DNA of 64,000 nt from Nemertoderma westbladi (taxonomy: Eukaryota > Xenacoelomorpha > Nemertodermatida > Nemertodermatidae): NCBI GenBank assembly GCA_032718475.1, contig JAUCBJ010000200.1, positions 1-64,000 of the forward strand, given 5' to 3'. The notes under the pieces are model-generated. The model was not told the origin of the DNA and searched no databases. It saw only the letters and a list, made by a program, of their open reading frames with translations. Made by a program: the position numbers and the translations under genes. This document shows, in pieces, positions 41,526 through 52,560 of this stretch; positions within the stretch are counted from its first letter, which is position 1; every line of letters begins with the position of its first letter.

Positions 41526-44366
41526 CTATGAAGCAGCCAGTTGTGACAGCGGTGGGCACATCGCACAGACGAGCACGTGGTAACGGTCATCGCAGGGCTC
41601 GCCGCAGTATGTACAGCAGCAGGTGGATGTGAGTTCGTGGAACGGTGTAGCGGTTGAGCAGACACGGAAGTGAAACCCGTGGGCGGTTGCCCTCGTAACT
41701 ACGTGTCGATTACGTTGTCCGGCGCGTTTCCAGATTTCGCATTGGAAACCCGGACCACGCTGGTAACCTTCGTCGTGGAAGTTTAGCTCGCGTTCACGGC
41801 GGTAACTGCGGTAATTCGAAACGATATTGGTGTCGAATATATTGGGGCTGGAGGTGAGTATGGACTCAACGAATGATTTTTCTTGAGTTAAATGCAGCAC
41901 TAGAGTGGAAGAGGTTGATGAGTGTAGAGAGAGCATTCGCTTTAAATATTTGTTTTTAATTTTATCGATTTCTTTAAGATTAGCGAGAGTGAAAAATCGT
42001 CCGATTTCTTTAAATGAATAAGTAACCAATGGGGCAATTTTCATATTGAATATTGATATACCTGTAGATATTGATAGTAGATGGAGATGGTTTAGTGAAC
42101 CAGTTACTATGGAGGCGCTTTCTTTTTTCTGCTGGATGTGTCGTGTGAAGGAGAGCGAAGACTGTAGGACGACCCCGAGGTATTCGTAGCTGCTCGCGAT
42201 AACAACTGGGTTGGCCCCGTAAGTGAAGTTGTCGTTGACAGCGAGGCGGCCTCCTTTACGGAATTTAATTACTTTGGTCTTAACCAAGTTAACTTCCATT
42301 CCGTTGGAGAGGCACCATCCATGGAGCGCAGTTAAACATGCCTGTATATCCTCCTTATTGTTCGAGTAGATAACGAGATCGTCGGCATAGAACAGGAATT
42401 TAATAATGGCAATGCCTGCTGAACGGATAACGGCTGCGAGGTCAGCAATAAATATAATGAACAATGTTGGAGAAAGGCAGTCTCCTTGAAGAATGCCACG
42501 CAACTGTTGGATAATATTCGAGAAGCGAATTCCATCGAAAACTCTAAAACTGTTGTCGAGTAGCTCCTTTATTAGATCGTAAACCTTCCCTTTGATACCT
42601 GCGTTGTAGATTTTGTAAAGTAGTTTAGTGCGGGGGACCATGTCGAACGCCTTACGGAAATCTATGAAAGCCGCGTATATTATACGTTGCTGCCGTGAAG
42701 GGGAATGGAAACCGGCGGATATGTCATCGATGAGTTGGGAAATGGCTTGTTTGGTTGACTTACCCGGAAGGAAACCGTACTGTTCTGGAGGAAGATAATG
42801 AGAGATGAATTGCCTAACCCGATTATTTATTAGCGAGGTTAGGATCTTGAGGGTCACACAGATCAGGGCGATACCGCGATAGTTATCCGGATTTGTGACG
42901 TCACCTTTGCCTTTATATATAATATTGATTACGCTGGTTTTCCAGATCGAAGGGAGTTTCGCTGTATTGAGGCACACATTATAGAGTAGAGTTATTAATA
43001 TAACCAAGAAAGGGGCTGCCTGTTTAAGGTGCTCATAAAATATTTTATCCGGGCCACTTGCTTTGTTGTTTGCCGAAGCATTAATGGTTGTGAGAACTTC
43101 GGTGTTGGAGAATGTCTCGTTGTACCATTCGGGGGTGCTACGCTCGTGTTCCGTGGTGACTGGGATTGGTTCACAGTTAGGAGGATCCACCCGGGTTCCA
43201 AGTAAATTCCGAAAGTGGGACTCAAGGCGGGAAGCATCTATAGGGGCAACATTAGGCTTGTAGTCTCTGAATAAAAGCCAGGGTTTAATTTCCACTTTTC
43301 CTATAAGTTTCCTAAGTGAGTTTTCTTCGTAGGCCAAGCGCTTTAACTTTATAAGCTTTTTGTATTGTTTGCGTTGTTCCCAGAAAGCGAGTTTATCGGA
43401 GTTAGAGTCGTTCCTCTTCTTCATTGACTCAACTAAGGTTCCCTTTAGTCGCTGACAGTCAGAATCGAACCAAGGTTTACCATGGGCTCGGCGGAGGGGG
43501 ATTGTTTCGGTCGATTCGAGTATTGCATCATTTACTAACTGTATAGCAGAGTCTATGTCTGAGTTCCCGGAGAGTTCCTCCTCTAGAGACTGTACATCGA
43601 GGCATCCACGTAGATGACTGATATCCAACTTCCTGCTAACCCGAATAGGTTTGCAGCTGATGTCGGGGTTGACCGCCGGAATGGTAATCAATGCTGTTAC
43701 ACGCTGGTGTTTACGAATCGGATTGATAGAGACCGTTGTTGTCTGGAGATCGACTGGGAATGACCCCGGGTACTTTATAAATAGAAGATCAATAAGACTT
43801 TCGCCTTGTGGTGAAATGTAGGTAGGTTCAGTTGGGTTGTTGATACATATAAATCCTAGATTATTAAAGTAGCTGCATAGTTTTGTCCCTCGAATACCAC
43901 TGTCAAGTCTACAGTTAAAGTCCCCGCCAATGATAATGGGTATATCTGGGTGAGTGTAGGATAGTGCGTTAGTTACTGATAATGTTATGTCTTCAATTGC
44001 GTAATCCGGGTTGAAGTAGAAGACAATGAAATGTGCTGCTATAGTTTTAATAGCAATAAACGATTCATCTCTGGCGACTATTGCTGGGTTTAAATTGGGT
44101 CTACATAGTATCAGTAGGCCCCCATAGGGGCGGCCTCTAGTGGGCTTCACTGCAGGGCTCGTGAAAGGATAGTATTCAGTTGTATTAAAGGTAGTGGAGG
44201 TATGGAATGTCTCCGTGAAGAGAAGAACATCCGAGTGAGAGTAAAGTTCATTATCTGGGAGGTGGTCCGTGAGGTATTTAATACCTTCCACATTCCATAG
44301 TGATACAGTGAGGGGGTGCGGGTTGTCTGCGCGCGCGTAAGTGTGGAGTTGGCAGAATGGTGGTTG
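41526..44366 (-). CDS. LINE ORF2: APE endonuclease and reverse transcriptase
   Basis: The frame runs from directly after the ORF1 stop (44367-44369) to a stop at 41526. No ATG precedes the endonuclease core 'VSLWNVEGIKYL'; the first usable alternative start is a GTG at 44291. Endonuclease motifs: 'LLFTETFH', 'IIGGDFNCRLDS', 'SLIDLLFI'. RT motifs: 'PDNYRGIALICVTLKIL', 'YGFLPGKST', 'FIDFRKAFDMVPR', 'GILQGDCLSPTLF', 'FYADDLVIYSN' (catalytic Asp pair at 42378-42383). The C-terminal Cys/His cluster is 'CCCTYCGEPCDDRYHVLVC'. No internal stops. The protein would nick target DNA and reverse-transcribe the element RNA. ORF1 and ORF2 share one frame, separated by a single UGA. Confidence 0.9.
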   Translation of the reverse strand, partial: QPPFCQLHTYARADNPHPLTVSLWNVEGIKYLTDHLPDNELYSHSDVLLFTETFHTSTTFNTTEYYPFTSPAVKPTRGRPYGGLLILCRPNLNPAIVARDESFIAIKTIAAHFIVFYFNPDYAIEDITLSVTNALSYTHPDIPIIIGGDFNCRLDSGIRGTKLCSYFNNLGFICINNPTEPTYISPQGESLIDLLFIKYPGSFPVDLQTTTVSINPIRKHQRVTALITIPAVNPDISCKPIRVSRKLDISHLRGCLDVQSLEEELSGNSDIDSAIQLVNDAILESTETIPLRRAHGKPWFDSDCQRLKGTLVESMKKRNDSNSDKLAFWEQRKQYKKLIKLKRLAYEENSLRKLIGKVEIKPWLLFRDYKPNVAPIDASRLESHFRNLLGTRVDPPNCEPIPVTTEHERSTPEWYNETFSNTEVLTTINASANNKASGPDKIFYEHLKQAAPFLVILITLLYNVCLNTAKLPSIWKTSVINIIYKGKGDVTNPDNYRGIALICVTLKILTSLINNRVRQFISHYLPPEQYGFLPGKSTKQAISQLIDDISAGFHSPSRQQRIIYAAFIDFRKAFDMVPRTKLLYKIYNAGIKGKVYDLIKELLDNSFRVFDGIRFSNIIQQLRGILQGDCLSPTLFIIFIADLAAVIRSAGIAIIKFLFYADDLVIYSNNKEDIQACLTALHGWCLSNGMEVNLVKTKVIKFRKGGRLAVNDNFTYGANPVVIASSYEYLGVVLQSSLSFTRHIQQKKESASIVTGSLNHLHLLSISTGISIFNMKIAPLVTYSFKEIGRFFTLANLKEIDKIKNKYLKRMLSLHSSTSSTLVLHLTQEKSFVESILTSSPNIFDTNIVSNYRSYRRERELNFHDEGYQRGPGFQCEIWKRAGQRNRHVVTRATAHGFHFRVCSTATPFHELTSTCCCTYCGEPCDDRYHVLVCAMCPPLSQLAAS

Positions 44367-45128
44367 TCAGTTTGAACTCGACTCCGGCCGGTTCAGCCAG
44401 GGTCGGCGAGGTTTAAGTCCAAAAGTTTCCCGTTCAGCGTTGGTTAAACGGTAATTTCTTATTGTTATACCCTCCGTCCAGAGAGATGGGTCCATTAGTT
44501 TGTCGCGGTCGTCTTGGTCGGCGATAAGATGGAAGCTGTTATATATGGAGTCGGGGTGAGGTTGTATGGCGATTACCTCCTCGAAGGGGATAGCCTCCGC
44601 TTTAAGGTAGTCGCCAATATCTTTGCTGGTTACCTCCGGGTCGAGACGCCCAATGTGAATGTGGGCTTTGCGGGGGCCCGGCGCGTTGCGCTGTGGTTGT
44701 GTAGGGGGGACTGCGCGAAGTATTCCTCCCTGTCTGTTGCCGCGAATAGTTGGTGGCCTTGCCGCTCCGTTGGGCCTACCCGCGGCAGGTGGGGAAGTGC
44801 TCTGGGTGGTCGGAGTGTTGGTAGAGTGCGATGAGAGGAGCGTTGGTCCGGCACCATTGGCGGGGTTGGTGCGCAGGGCATCAGAATATCGGGGAGATGG
44901 CTGGACGGCCGTATTTTTACATTCAATGAGAGCGTTCTTTGAGGTTATAGATTCCGCGCGGGCATCCGCAAGTTTACCAACTACAATGGTATACATTGAA
45001 GTCATCCTTGTGAGTCCGTCGATTAGCTGACGTTCCACGCCGTTGTTCACATTTTTCTTTTCTTTAATTAGTTTTACTAGAGAGATAACCTCATTCTGAA
45101 TTTTTATGTATTCCTCGGCATCAGCCAT
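44367..45128 (-). CDS. LINE ORF1 nucleic-acid-binding protein
   Basis: ATG at 45128 ('MADAEEYIKIQNEV'), 253 codons. The frame extends five codons further upstream to a GTG, but the ATG is the better start. A coiled-coil-like N-terminus is followed by a Pro/Ser/Thr-rich linker and an RRM-like fold region ('KAHIHIGRLDPEVTSKDI', about 155-240), typical of ORF1 proteins that coat LINE RNA. It ends in TGA in the same frame as ORF2. Confidence 0.8.
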   Translation of the reverse strand: MADAEEYIKIQNEVISLVKLIKEKKNVNNGVERQLIDGLTRMTSMYTIVVGKLADARAESITSKNALIECKNTAVQPSPRYSDALRTNPANGAGPTLLSSHSTNTPTTQSTSPPAAGRPNGAARPPTIRGNRQGGILRAVPPTQPQRNAPGPRKAHIHIGRLDPEVTSKDIGDYLKAEAIPFEEVIAIQPHPDSIYNSFHLIADQDDRDKLMDPSLWTEGITIRNYRLTNAERETFGLKPRRPWLNRPESSSN

Positions 45129-46026
45129 GGGACCATTCACCACAGTGGATTAATAAATTATATTAAAATCATAAAGTCTGCAGTCATAGACCGGGTACAG
45201 CAGTATTATTCAGTATTTTGGTCAGAAGTACTATTTAACAATTTTTAACTCAATAATATATATATAACTCAATAATTCTAATTTACCTAAGTTACTTAAT
45301 ACTACAAATTACGTACAATTCGGGTGAGATTACAATCTCTAAATAAACACAAAAATTTACAAAAACACAAATACGAAATTTTAGGGTAATTTTACAAGAA
45401 GTCTACAAACCAGCCTAACAAAGGGTTAGATAACCGGTTATTACAACGGACAGAGTACTACGGTATTTGAAATAATAAGTAGTAGTAAATACACTGCGTT
45501 GTCTAGATAGGAAAATACCACCGCCTGACGACCTATAGCCGTATCGCTATAGGTTCTACGTTATGTATCACGGAGTGTTCCTACCTAGAAGTTAATAGAG
45601 CTAATCGAATGTGCCTATCATCAACCACTTTACAACACAAATATAATGTCTACAATAATTACTTCGGAAAGTACTGTACACTAAACCCTAAATTAGGTAC
45701 GAGTACTTATATAACAGACAATCAGTAGTTAAATATACTTGAACAGCTAAAAGAACCACGGCATCTGCTGGAGTGACCGATGCACAAAATCACCAGTCTT
45801 TACCTACGCCGAGCAGCCCGTGTAGTACCGGGGTTAATTTAACTATAGCGGTATGTATAACAAACACAATTACTGTAGGAACAAACTTGGGGAATGAATG
45901 TTGCGGATAATCGCATAAACTCTGAATAATAAATATTACGCTACGCGTACAAACTACTCAAACAAAATACAGACCGAACACTGACAGACTACTATCAAGC
46001 CTAAACAAACTACGGTATATGCAGAC

Positions 46027-46138
46027 TCCGAAATGATTAGGGAGTATGCGCTCTAACCCAGTAGTGCGACTTATTCTTTAGTTGGGGGATTACCTTACAG
46101 CGTTCGCTGCCCCTACTGCCTAATCGTACTTAATCGGA
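46027..46138 (-). ncRNA. Structured leader RNA motif of E2, copy near gag
   Basis: A 112-nt block equivalent to E1 20376-20487. Minus-strand pairs: TCCGA/TCGGA; GATTAGG/CCTAATC (an A-U pair where E1 has G.U or G-C); GGGG/CCCC around CAGC/GCTG with loop GAAC; CGC/GCG where E1 has CGT/ACG. Confidence 0.6.
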
Positions 46139-46316
46139 CAGATGATCTACACACGCGGCAATCCGTTCAGACCTAATAACAGCCAGACAACTATCCAGCC
46201 TACAAATTATCTAAATAAAATTATACGCTACCCGTACAGACTTACACAAACAAAGTACAGACTAAACGATGGCAGACCACTCTCAAGCCTAAATAAACCA
46301 CAGGACATATGCAGAC

Positions 46317-46428
46317 TCCGAAATGATTAGGGAGTATGCGCTCTAACCCAGTAGTGCGACTTATTCTTTAGTTGGGGGATTACCTTACAGCGTTCGCTGC
46401 CCCTACTGCCTAATCGTACTTAATCGGA
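46317..46428 (-). ncRNA. Structured leader RNA motif of E2, copy near the LTR
   Basis: Identical over the motif to 46027-46138, 290 bases away. The two E2 copies agree with each other but differ from E1 at paired positions, so either recent gene conversion or a recent duplication homogenised them. Confidence 0.6.
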
Positions 46429-46803
46429 CAGGTGATCTACACACACTGCAATTCGTTCGGACTTAACAGCAATCAGACAACCGCTCAGCCTACAAATCGT
46501 CTGTACTATCTGATCAGGCTTACACGCCTTCTGTTCAATACTGGCCTACAAATAAATAAAACTTGACAGAAATAAGTAAACCATATAAAGGTATAAGGGG
46601 TGATCAATCCCTAATCCCTTAAACAGCCTACCGGTATGCAATAATCAAATCGAATAATACTAGTGTAGTAGTGTACTTATACTGAAGTACCGGTTAGAAC
46701 AGTTAGGCCTACTGACCTACAGAGTGTACCGGTTCAGGTTTACCGGTTGACCGGTACTCTCAACTTTATTGCTTACTGCAACAAAGAGGCATATATCCTT
46801 TAA

Positions 46804-48022
46804 TGTTCGCGCTTTCAGACCTTTGGCAGTTTAACCCGCCAAATTAAGATGTCTTCTAGATATTAAATCGCTTTTTAGCCTATGACAAGTATTTGATTCA
46901 CTACACTAGTCGAAACCAATCCGTGCGCGACCATTCACCCGCTGGATATTCCCGGGAGATTGGGTTCGACGGTTTAATTTTGTTGCTATGTAAGCCTAAT
47001 GTATTATTCGACTGACAGTATTATATAATCTCTGACAATATTATTCACCTTCGGTAATATTAACAGTTCCTTTAGGACGTGGCGCTTTATCTATAAACAG
47101 AGTTATGACTTAAACTACTCACAACGATATGGCTTAATTATAATTCACATATATGGCGCATTCTTTAGGAATTGCTTCTTTAACAGACTCACTCATACAC
47201 AATGCTGCACAATACTGCACACTAATCTGCCAATCTTCACTGATTTTAGTCACATATAAAAGGAACACAGGCTGACTCATGTAGGGTCTATCAAATAACA
47301 TTGGATTCACTTCAAACCACTTTAACATAAGTCACAATCGTTATTGGTAACCTTTCTCTCTTACCTTCGGTATATCAAGAATATTGGGTTTCGGGGTTGT
47401 TTATCGTTATTCCAAATATAATAATTCATCAACCATATTATGAAGAACTGACAGTAAATAGCAGTATAAAACAACAACTGAACACTGATTGTTATGAGTT
47501 TGCAATGTTTCAGCAGTCAGTATGTATGATCAGTTAGCAGTGATTCCATGAGTTTTATCGGTACGTCAGTTAAAGGATATATGCCCTTTATAATTAAACC
47601 TACTAGTGTAAGACTAAAAACTGAAACACGGAGGTGCCAAAGCCGGTTCTTAGGCTCTGGGCAAAAACATAACACTGAACTACTGAGTTTCTGTATATAC
47701 CTCCAACACAAAGACAACAAACGCTCTGATTGGTCAACCTGAACAACGAGAGAACAGAGAAACAAAGAAACGTCGACGTGGCAATATCAGCTGCTAGCTG
47801 TCGTCATGGTAGCGACACTGTTTTCAAGAGTATCGAGCTTTTACGTCACGGAATTACGGATTATGTCCTCTAAAGTACAAATACAGAAGAAATAGCTCTT
47901 ATGTCCGCTAAAACACCAGTACAGCAAGGACACGGCCTTTTTATGCCTGGTAAACCAACTACAGAGTACTTTACGGGAAAAATAAGGAAAAATAACCGGA
48001 CAATTCAGTAAAAGCTTTTACA
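46804..48022 (-). repeat. 5' LTR of E2
   Basis: 1219 bp. U3 is 47683-48022, with 'GTATATACAG' just upstream of the E1-homologous 'TTCAGTGTTATG' (R start). It carries the 64-codon ORF at 47134-47328. Confidence 0.9.
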
Positions 48023-48797
48023 GGGACTTCGAGCAGCACGTGATCACGTGAACAACTAAGCTGACTGGTTAACTAGTCTGGGACTTTGAGCAGCACGTGA
48101 ACAACTAAACTGGCTGGTTAACTAGTCTGGGGCTTCGAGCAGCACGTAAACAACTAAGCTTACTGGTTAACTAGTCTGGGACTTTGAGCAGCACGTGAAC
48201 AACTAAGCTGGCTGGTTAACTAGTCTGGGACTTTGAGCAGCACGTGAACAACTAAACTGGCTGGTTAACTAGTCTGGGGCTTTGAGCAGCACGTGAACAA
48301 CTAAGCTGACTGGTTAACTAGTCTGGGTCTTCGAGCAGCACGTGATCACGTGAACAACTAAGCTGACTGGTTAACTAGTCTGGGTCTTCGAGCAGCACGT
48401 GAACAACTACGCTTACTGGTTAACTAGTCTGGGACTTCGAGCAGCACGTGAACAACTAAGCTGACTGGTTAACTAGTCTGGGACTTTGAGCAGCACGTGA
48501 ACAATTAAACTGGCTGGTTAACTAGTCTGGGGCTTCGAGCAGCACGTGAACAACTAAGCTGACTGGTTAACTAGTCTGGGTCTTCGAGCAGCACGTGATC
48601 ACGTGAACAACTAAGCTGACTGGTTAACTAGTCTGGGACTTCGAGCAGCACGTGAACAATTAAACTGGCTTGTTACCTAGTTTGGAACTTCTAGCTGCAC
48701 ACGTGAACAACTAAGCTGACTGGTTAAATAGTCTGGGGCTTCGAGCAGCACGTGAACAACTAAACTGGCTGGTTACCTAGTCTGGGACTTCGAGCAA
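48023..48797. repeat. 49-bp minisatellite with CACGTG palindromes, about 15 copies
   Basis: The unit contains 'TTCGAGCAGCACGTGAACAA' and 'GACTGGTTAACTAGTCTGGG'. Some units carry an extra 8 bp that makes 'CACGTGATCACGTG'. CACGTG (E-box), GTTAAC and ACTAGT palindromes occur in nearly every unit. The array is the interior of inverted-repeat element B and was the target of E2. Confidence 0.95.
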
Positions 48798-49289
48798 AAT
48801 TGAAAATTGAGGAGGGGGGGGGGGGGGGGGGGGGGTCGGGGGATTTGGCTTAACTTCTATCACTAAAATGTTAAGAACATTTATTATTTGCATCTATCAG
48901 TTATAATTACATCAGAGCATTAATTGAAACAATTATACACTTAATACCTAGTATATTAATAGTAGATTTCAAGTAGATAGGTGATAGATGATAGAAAGGC
49001 GCTGTGAATTGATATTTTTTTGGCGGTTGATTATAATTACAGAAGTATCATATTTCCAATACAAACTGTACACAATGAGCTGCAGTATGTACGTGGGTAC
49101 GTACTAAAAGGTCAAGGGCTAGAGCAGTAGACTTCATACTGTAAACCTCTTACTGTAGTAGCTACTGATACTGCATGTGCAGTAGGCCTACTGTAATAAC
49201 AATAGGCTGATAGGTGTATAATGCCTCTGCCAATACTGCTATATTTGTCTATGACATATAATATGATAAAATATTATTATGAATGAATG
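48798..49289. other. Element B internal unique sequence with poly-G tract
   Basis: 22 G at 48814-48835, then AT-rich non-coding sequence up to the inverted right arm. Confidence 0.6.
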
Positions 49290-49530
49290 TGCTGTTCGAA
49301 GACCCAGACTAGTTAACCAGTCAGCTTTAGTTGTTCGCCTGCTGCTCGAAGCCCCAAAATAGAAAAAACAACAACGGATGAGTGAGTTAAGAGTTAAACT
49401 GATTCAATACTCGCTGACTTCTCTATACTATTCATGTATTCAATGTTAAAACAGATTTGAATTTACCGCCAAATATAGTATATATATAGTATATATAGTA
49501 TAGCCTTTCCAGTACAAATTACATGTCTTT
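49290..49530. mobile_element. Inverted-repeat element B, right arm
   Basis: It holds one inverted copy of the 49-bp unit ('CCAGACTAGTTAACCAGTCA') and then the reverse complement of the left arm 31886-32081 ('ATTCATGTATTCAATGTTAA', 'GAATTTACCGCC'). Together with the array this forms a foldback-like element of about 1.7 kb once E2 is removed. Confidence 0.65.
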
Positions 49531-49544
49531 CAATCATTTGAATT

Positions 49545-52500
49545 TCAAAATATAAATCTGCATACCTCCTTTAAATCGTTCTCAGTGAAAAATACACCAA
49601 TGTTATCAAACTTTAAGTGGCCGAAACGTTCTCTTAACTTCTTCGTTAAAATGCAATTCAAATTAATATGAGGCTCATCCTGTATTGATTCACTATCGCA
49701 GCTACAAACCCTACATTCGCGTGGTAACCTACTCCAACGTCCGGTCTCGATACGTAGGTTGTGGGACATCAAGCGGAGCCTACTAAAAGCTAATCGTTGA
49801 TAATCTGGAATATATATATCAGAGGAAATGTAAATTTCAACGGGTTTCAATCTAGGGTTAAAAATAGTTCTATAAGTTACAAATTTTGTAGCAGAGTCAG
49901 GTTTATCTAATACTCCGTTACGTATTGAATGAAGAGGGTCAGAGTTATTATACTCTTTAGATTTCACAAGGAGAGCATACCGGGAGTATTATTGTAGTCC
50001 CTACATAACTTTAGGATTGACACATAAGGAACATCTGAATCATTAACTGTACTGTATTTAACAACAAATTTTTTCCGGGCGGAGTTGACATAATGAGTCA
50101 AGGGGGGCAAACCTACTTCCAAACAGCACAAGGCAATGGGAGTCTGCTTACGTACACCAAGCATTGATCTAATCATACGGTGGTAAAAATCTTCAATTGG
50201 TTTAAGATTATTTGAGAGCCGTGATTCACAACCGTATAATAGAGAGGAAATAACACGAGCATCAAATACCTTCCGTTTAAAACGGACAAACGGAAAAAGG
50301 CATTTCTGAATTCTTAGCACAAAAAATTGAAAACTTATTCGCAGTATCCTCGCAGCAGGTTAAATGTAAATTCAATACAGTAGAAATTTTACCATCCTCT
50401 GAAAAAGGGGAGCCGAGGTATGTATATGTATCACATTGTTTAACAGATAAACCATCCTCCAATATAGTTTCTCTATCAACATTCGAACCATTTATAACAA
50501 ATAACTTTGTTTTTTTTATCGTTCGCTACCATACCAAAATCTTTACAATAAGTATTCAATGCCTTTATTTTATCTATACAATTTGATCGCGTGGTGGAAA
50601 GAAGCACGGTATCGTCCATTAAAAGTAGTATTGATATCAAACCCAAAAAACCGTCAACCACAACTGCACCTTTCACTAATTTTACTAACTCGTTCACATA
50701 AATACAAAAAAAGAATAATACTAGATGGCGCCCCCTGGCGGACTGCAATGGCAGTGAAGATAATGGCAGAACCTAAAATTGATTTTGTGCCACAATATAG
50801 GCCTTTTATGGCATACAACATTACCTTTCCGCATCCCATATCCCTCAACAGTTCTAGCAATTTGTATCTGGGGACTCTGTCATAAGCTTTACTAAAGTCT
50901 ACAAACACTATAAAGAGTTTATATTTCATAAATATTGCACAATCAATCAACAGCCGTAAAGAGACAATTTGTTCGGTACACCCCCGACCCTTCTGACCCC
51001 CCGCTTGACACTTATCAATGTTCGAACCATAACTCTAAACGTCTACTGATCAATGTATCGTACACTTTGGCTAATGTTGACAAAATTGAAATGCCGCGAT
51101 AGTTATTACAATTTGACATTGCACCAGATTTAAACAACGTTACAAGTTTAGAGGTGCACCAAACGACGCGATACCAACCATGCAAAAATATTACATTAAA
51201 TATCGTTAAAAATAATATCAACCAGTTACCGGATAAAGATTTAAATAGCCCAGGCGATATACCAATATATGACTTTGAACTCTTTATGTCACTCATTGTA
51301 TTAGCTAGCTCTCGATACGTGAAACTGTCGTCTAAACAAACTGCATCAGACGTTGGCGGATTAAGTAACTTATCATAATGTTCTTTAAACTGAAGTTCAT
51401 TAGGCAGGTTACAATTTTCAGAGCTGTTATGCTGAATATTAAGGTTACCATTCCAGTCCAGGGCATTCCAAATATCTTTAGAATCTTTACCAATAAGTAA
51501 GTTCTCCCATATATTTAGGTTGTTATTACAATATTTAACATTTACTGGTGCCTTACAAGATCTGGCCACACAGTCTATCTTTTCCCAGCATTCTGCTAAA
51601 ACGGATTCTAATGAACTTTTGGTATTACCTAGAGTGGGTGGTGTCATAGATTTTAACGCAGATTCAAAGTCAGATAACTTAACTATACGATGAGAAATAG
51701 ACTTCTTCAACTTCCCAGGATCGGCGCAGTCACTTGATAATGGCAGGGTTTCACCGAGCAAAGAAGCCATGATGTCTAGTAGCCCGCGATCCAACGGTAT
51801 ATCAGCCATATTTAGTCTACAGGTGCTTGGATTCTACTCAATACATAGTAGAGCATGGTCCGACCCACCAACCGATTGGTCGATCATTAGCGATTTAATC
51901 AAGTTCACTGATGAATTATTACTAATACATATATCTACTTCAGACACCCAGATACGCCCCTTGCGGTAGGATAATCCTCCCCCAAAACATTGCTCCTGTG
52001 TTTCTAAATGGTTGACAGGGAAACCGCCGACTGCTCTACATACAGTATATTCCTTAATACTCGACCGTTCTGATTTTGTATCTCGTCCGAAAAAAAAATG
52101 TGTTTAAGAAAAACATTATCATAAACAAATTTTTCTTTCCCAAACCTGCTGTTGAAGTCCCTAAGGACAATATAATTCTGTACACGTGCCAGACGGCTAT
52201 GTAGAATGCTGAATAAGTTCTGATCGAAGTAAGGAGAGTCATATGGTGGGATGTAGCATCCACCAAAAACCAATCCATGTAGGTAAGACAGGGTAACCCA
52301 AATTTGCCCTTCAGTACTTACATCAATTTCTTGAACAAATTGCACTAGGATGTTTCGTATCAGCAGCAGAATTCCACCCCTGTGCGGATGCGATGAGGGA
52401 TTCGAGTAAGCAGTAAAACCTGGTACATAAGGAAGGGTTGCGGTCTTTGTTTCTGAAAGCCAGACAATGTCGTAACCAGCTATAAATTTAACTAAGGAAC

Positions 52501-52560
52501 TCTCCGAGTGAGATAGTTTATCGCGCAAGCCGCAAACATTCCAAGAACATAGTTTAATAT
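49545..52560 (-). pseudogene. Frameshifted LINE (APE endonuclease + RT)
   Basis: Minus-strand pieces in order: endonuclease ('CSWNVCGLRDKL', 'DIVWLSETKT', 'VLRDFNSRFG') 52560-52004; linker and RT start 51824-51015 ('NCNNYRGISILSTLAKVYD'); RT core 50950-50654 ('FVDFSKAYDRVPR'); 'LLMDDTVLLSTT' 50748-50476; 'YTYLGSPFSEDG' 50462-50277; 'VISSLLYGCES' 50320-49964; C-terminal Cys cluster 'CRVCSCDSES' 49967-49545. At least six frame breaks make it dead. It belongs to a different subfamily from the LINE in E2. Confidence 0.85.

Larger units (their letters stand above)
41391..45270 (-). mobile_element. Near-complete LINE inserted in the E2 leader
   Basis: The interruption of the E2 leader is bounded by a 15-bp duplication 'AATAATTCTAATTTA' (41376-41390 and 45271-45285), which matches the unbroken E1 leader near 21517 (one base differs). 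It carries ORF1 and an endonuclease-RT ORF2, with about 140 bases of 5' UTR and a 3' UTR of about 135 bases ending in 'GAAATATATA' rather than poly(A). The APE-type endonuclease places it among jockey/CR1/I-like LINEs; I cannot fix the clade. Confidence 0.9.
32082..48022 (-). mobile_element. E2: young non-autonomous BEL/Pao-type LTR retrotransposon
   Basis: LTRs of 1219 bp at 32082-33300 (3') and 46804-48022 (5') differ at two positions that I noticed. The 5-bp target duplication is GGGAC (32077-32081 and 48023-48027). Internal order on the minus strand: leader with two structured RNA motifs and a LINE insertion, a 1408-codon gag-protease ORF, spacer, decayed ORF3. Like E1, it lacks RT, the RNase H core and integrase at the same junction. 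Without the LINE it would be about 12 kb. Confidence 0.92.

Noticed and set aside
42995-44926. Other-frame ORFs inside the LINE
   Set aside because: Shadows of the ORF1/ORF2 frames, which carry the endonuclease, RT and RRM-like motifs.
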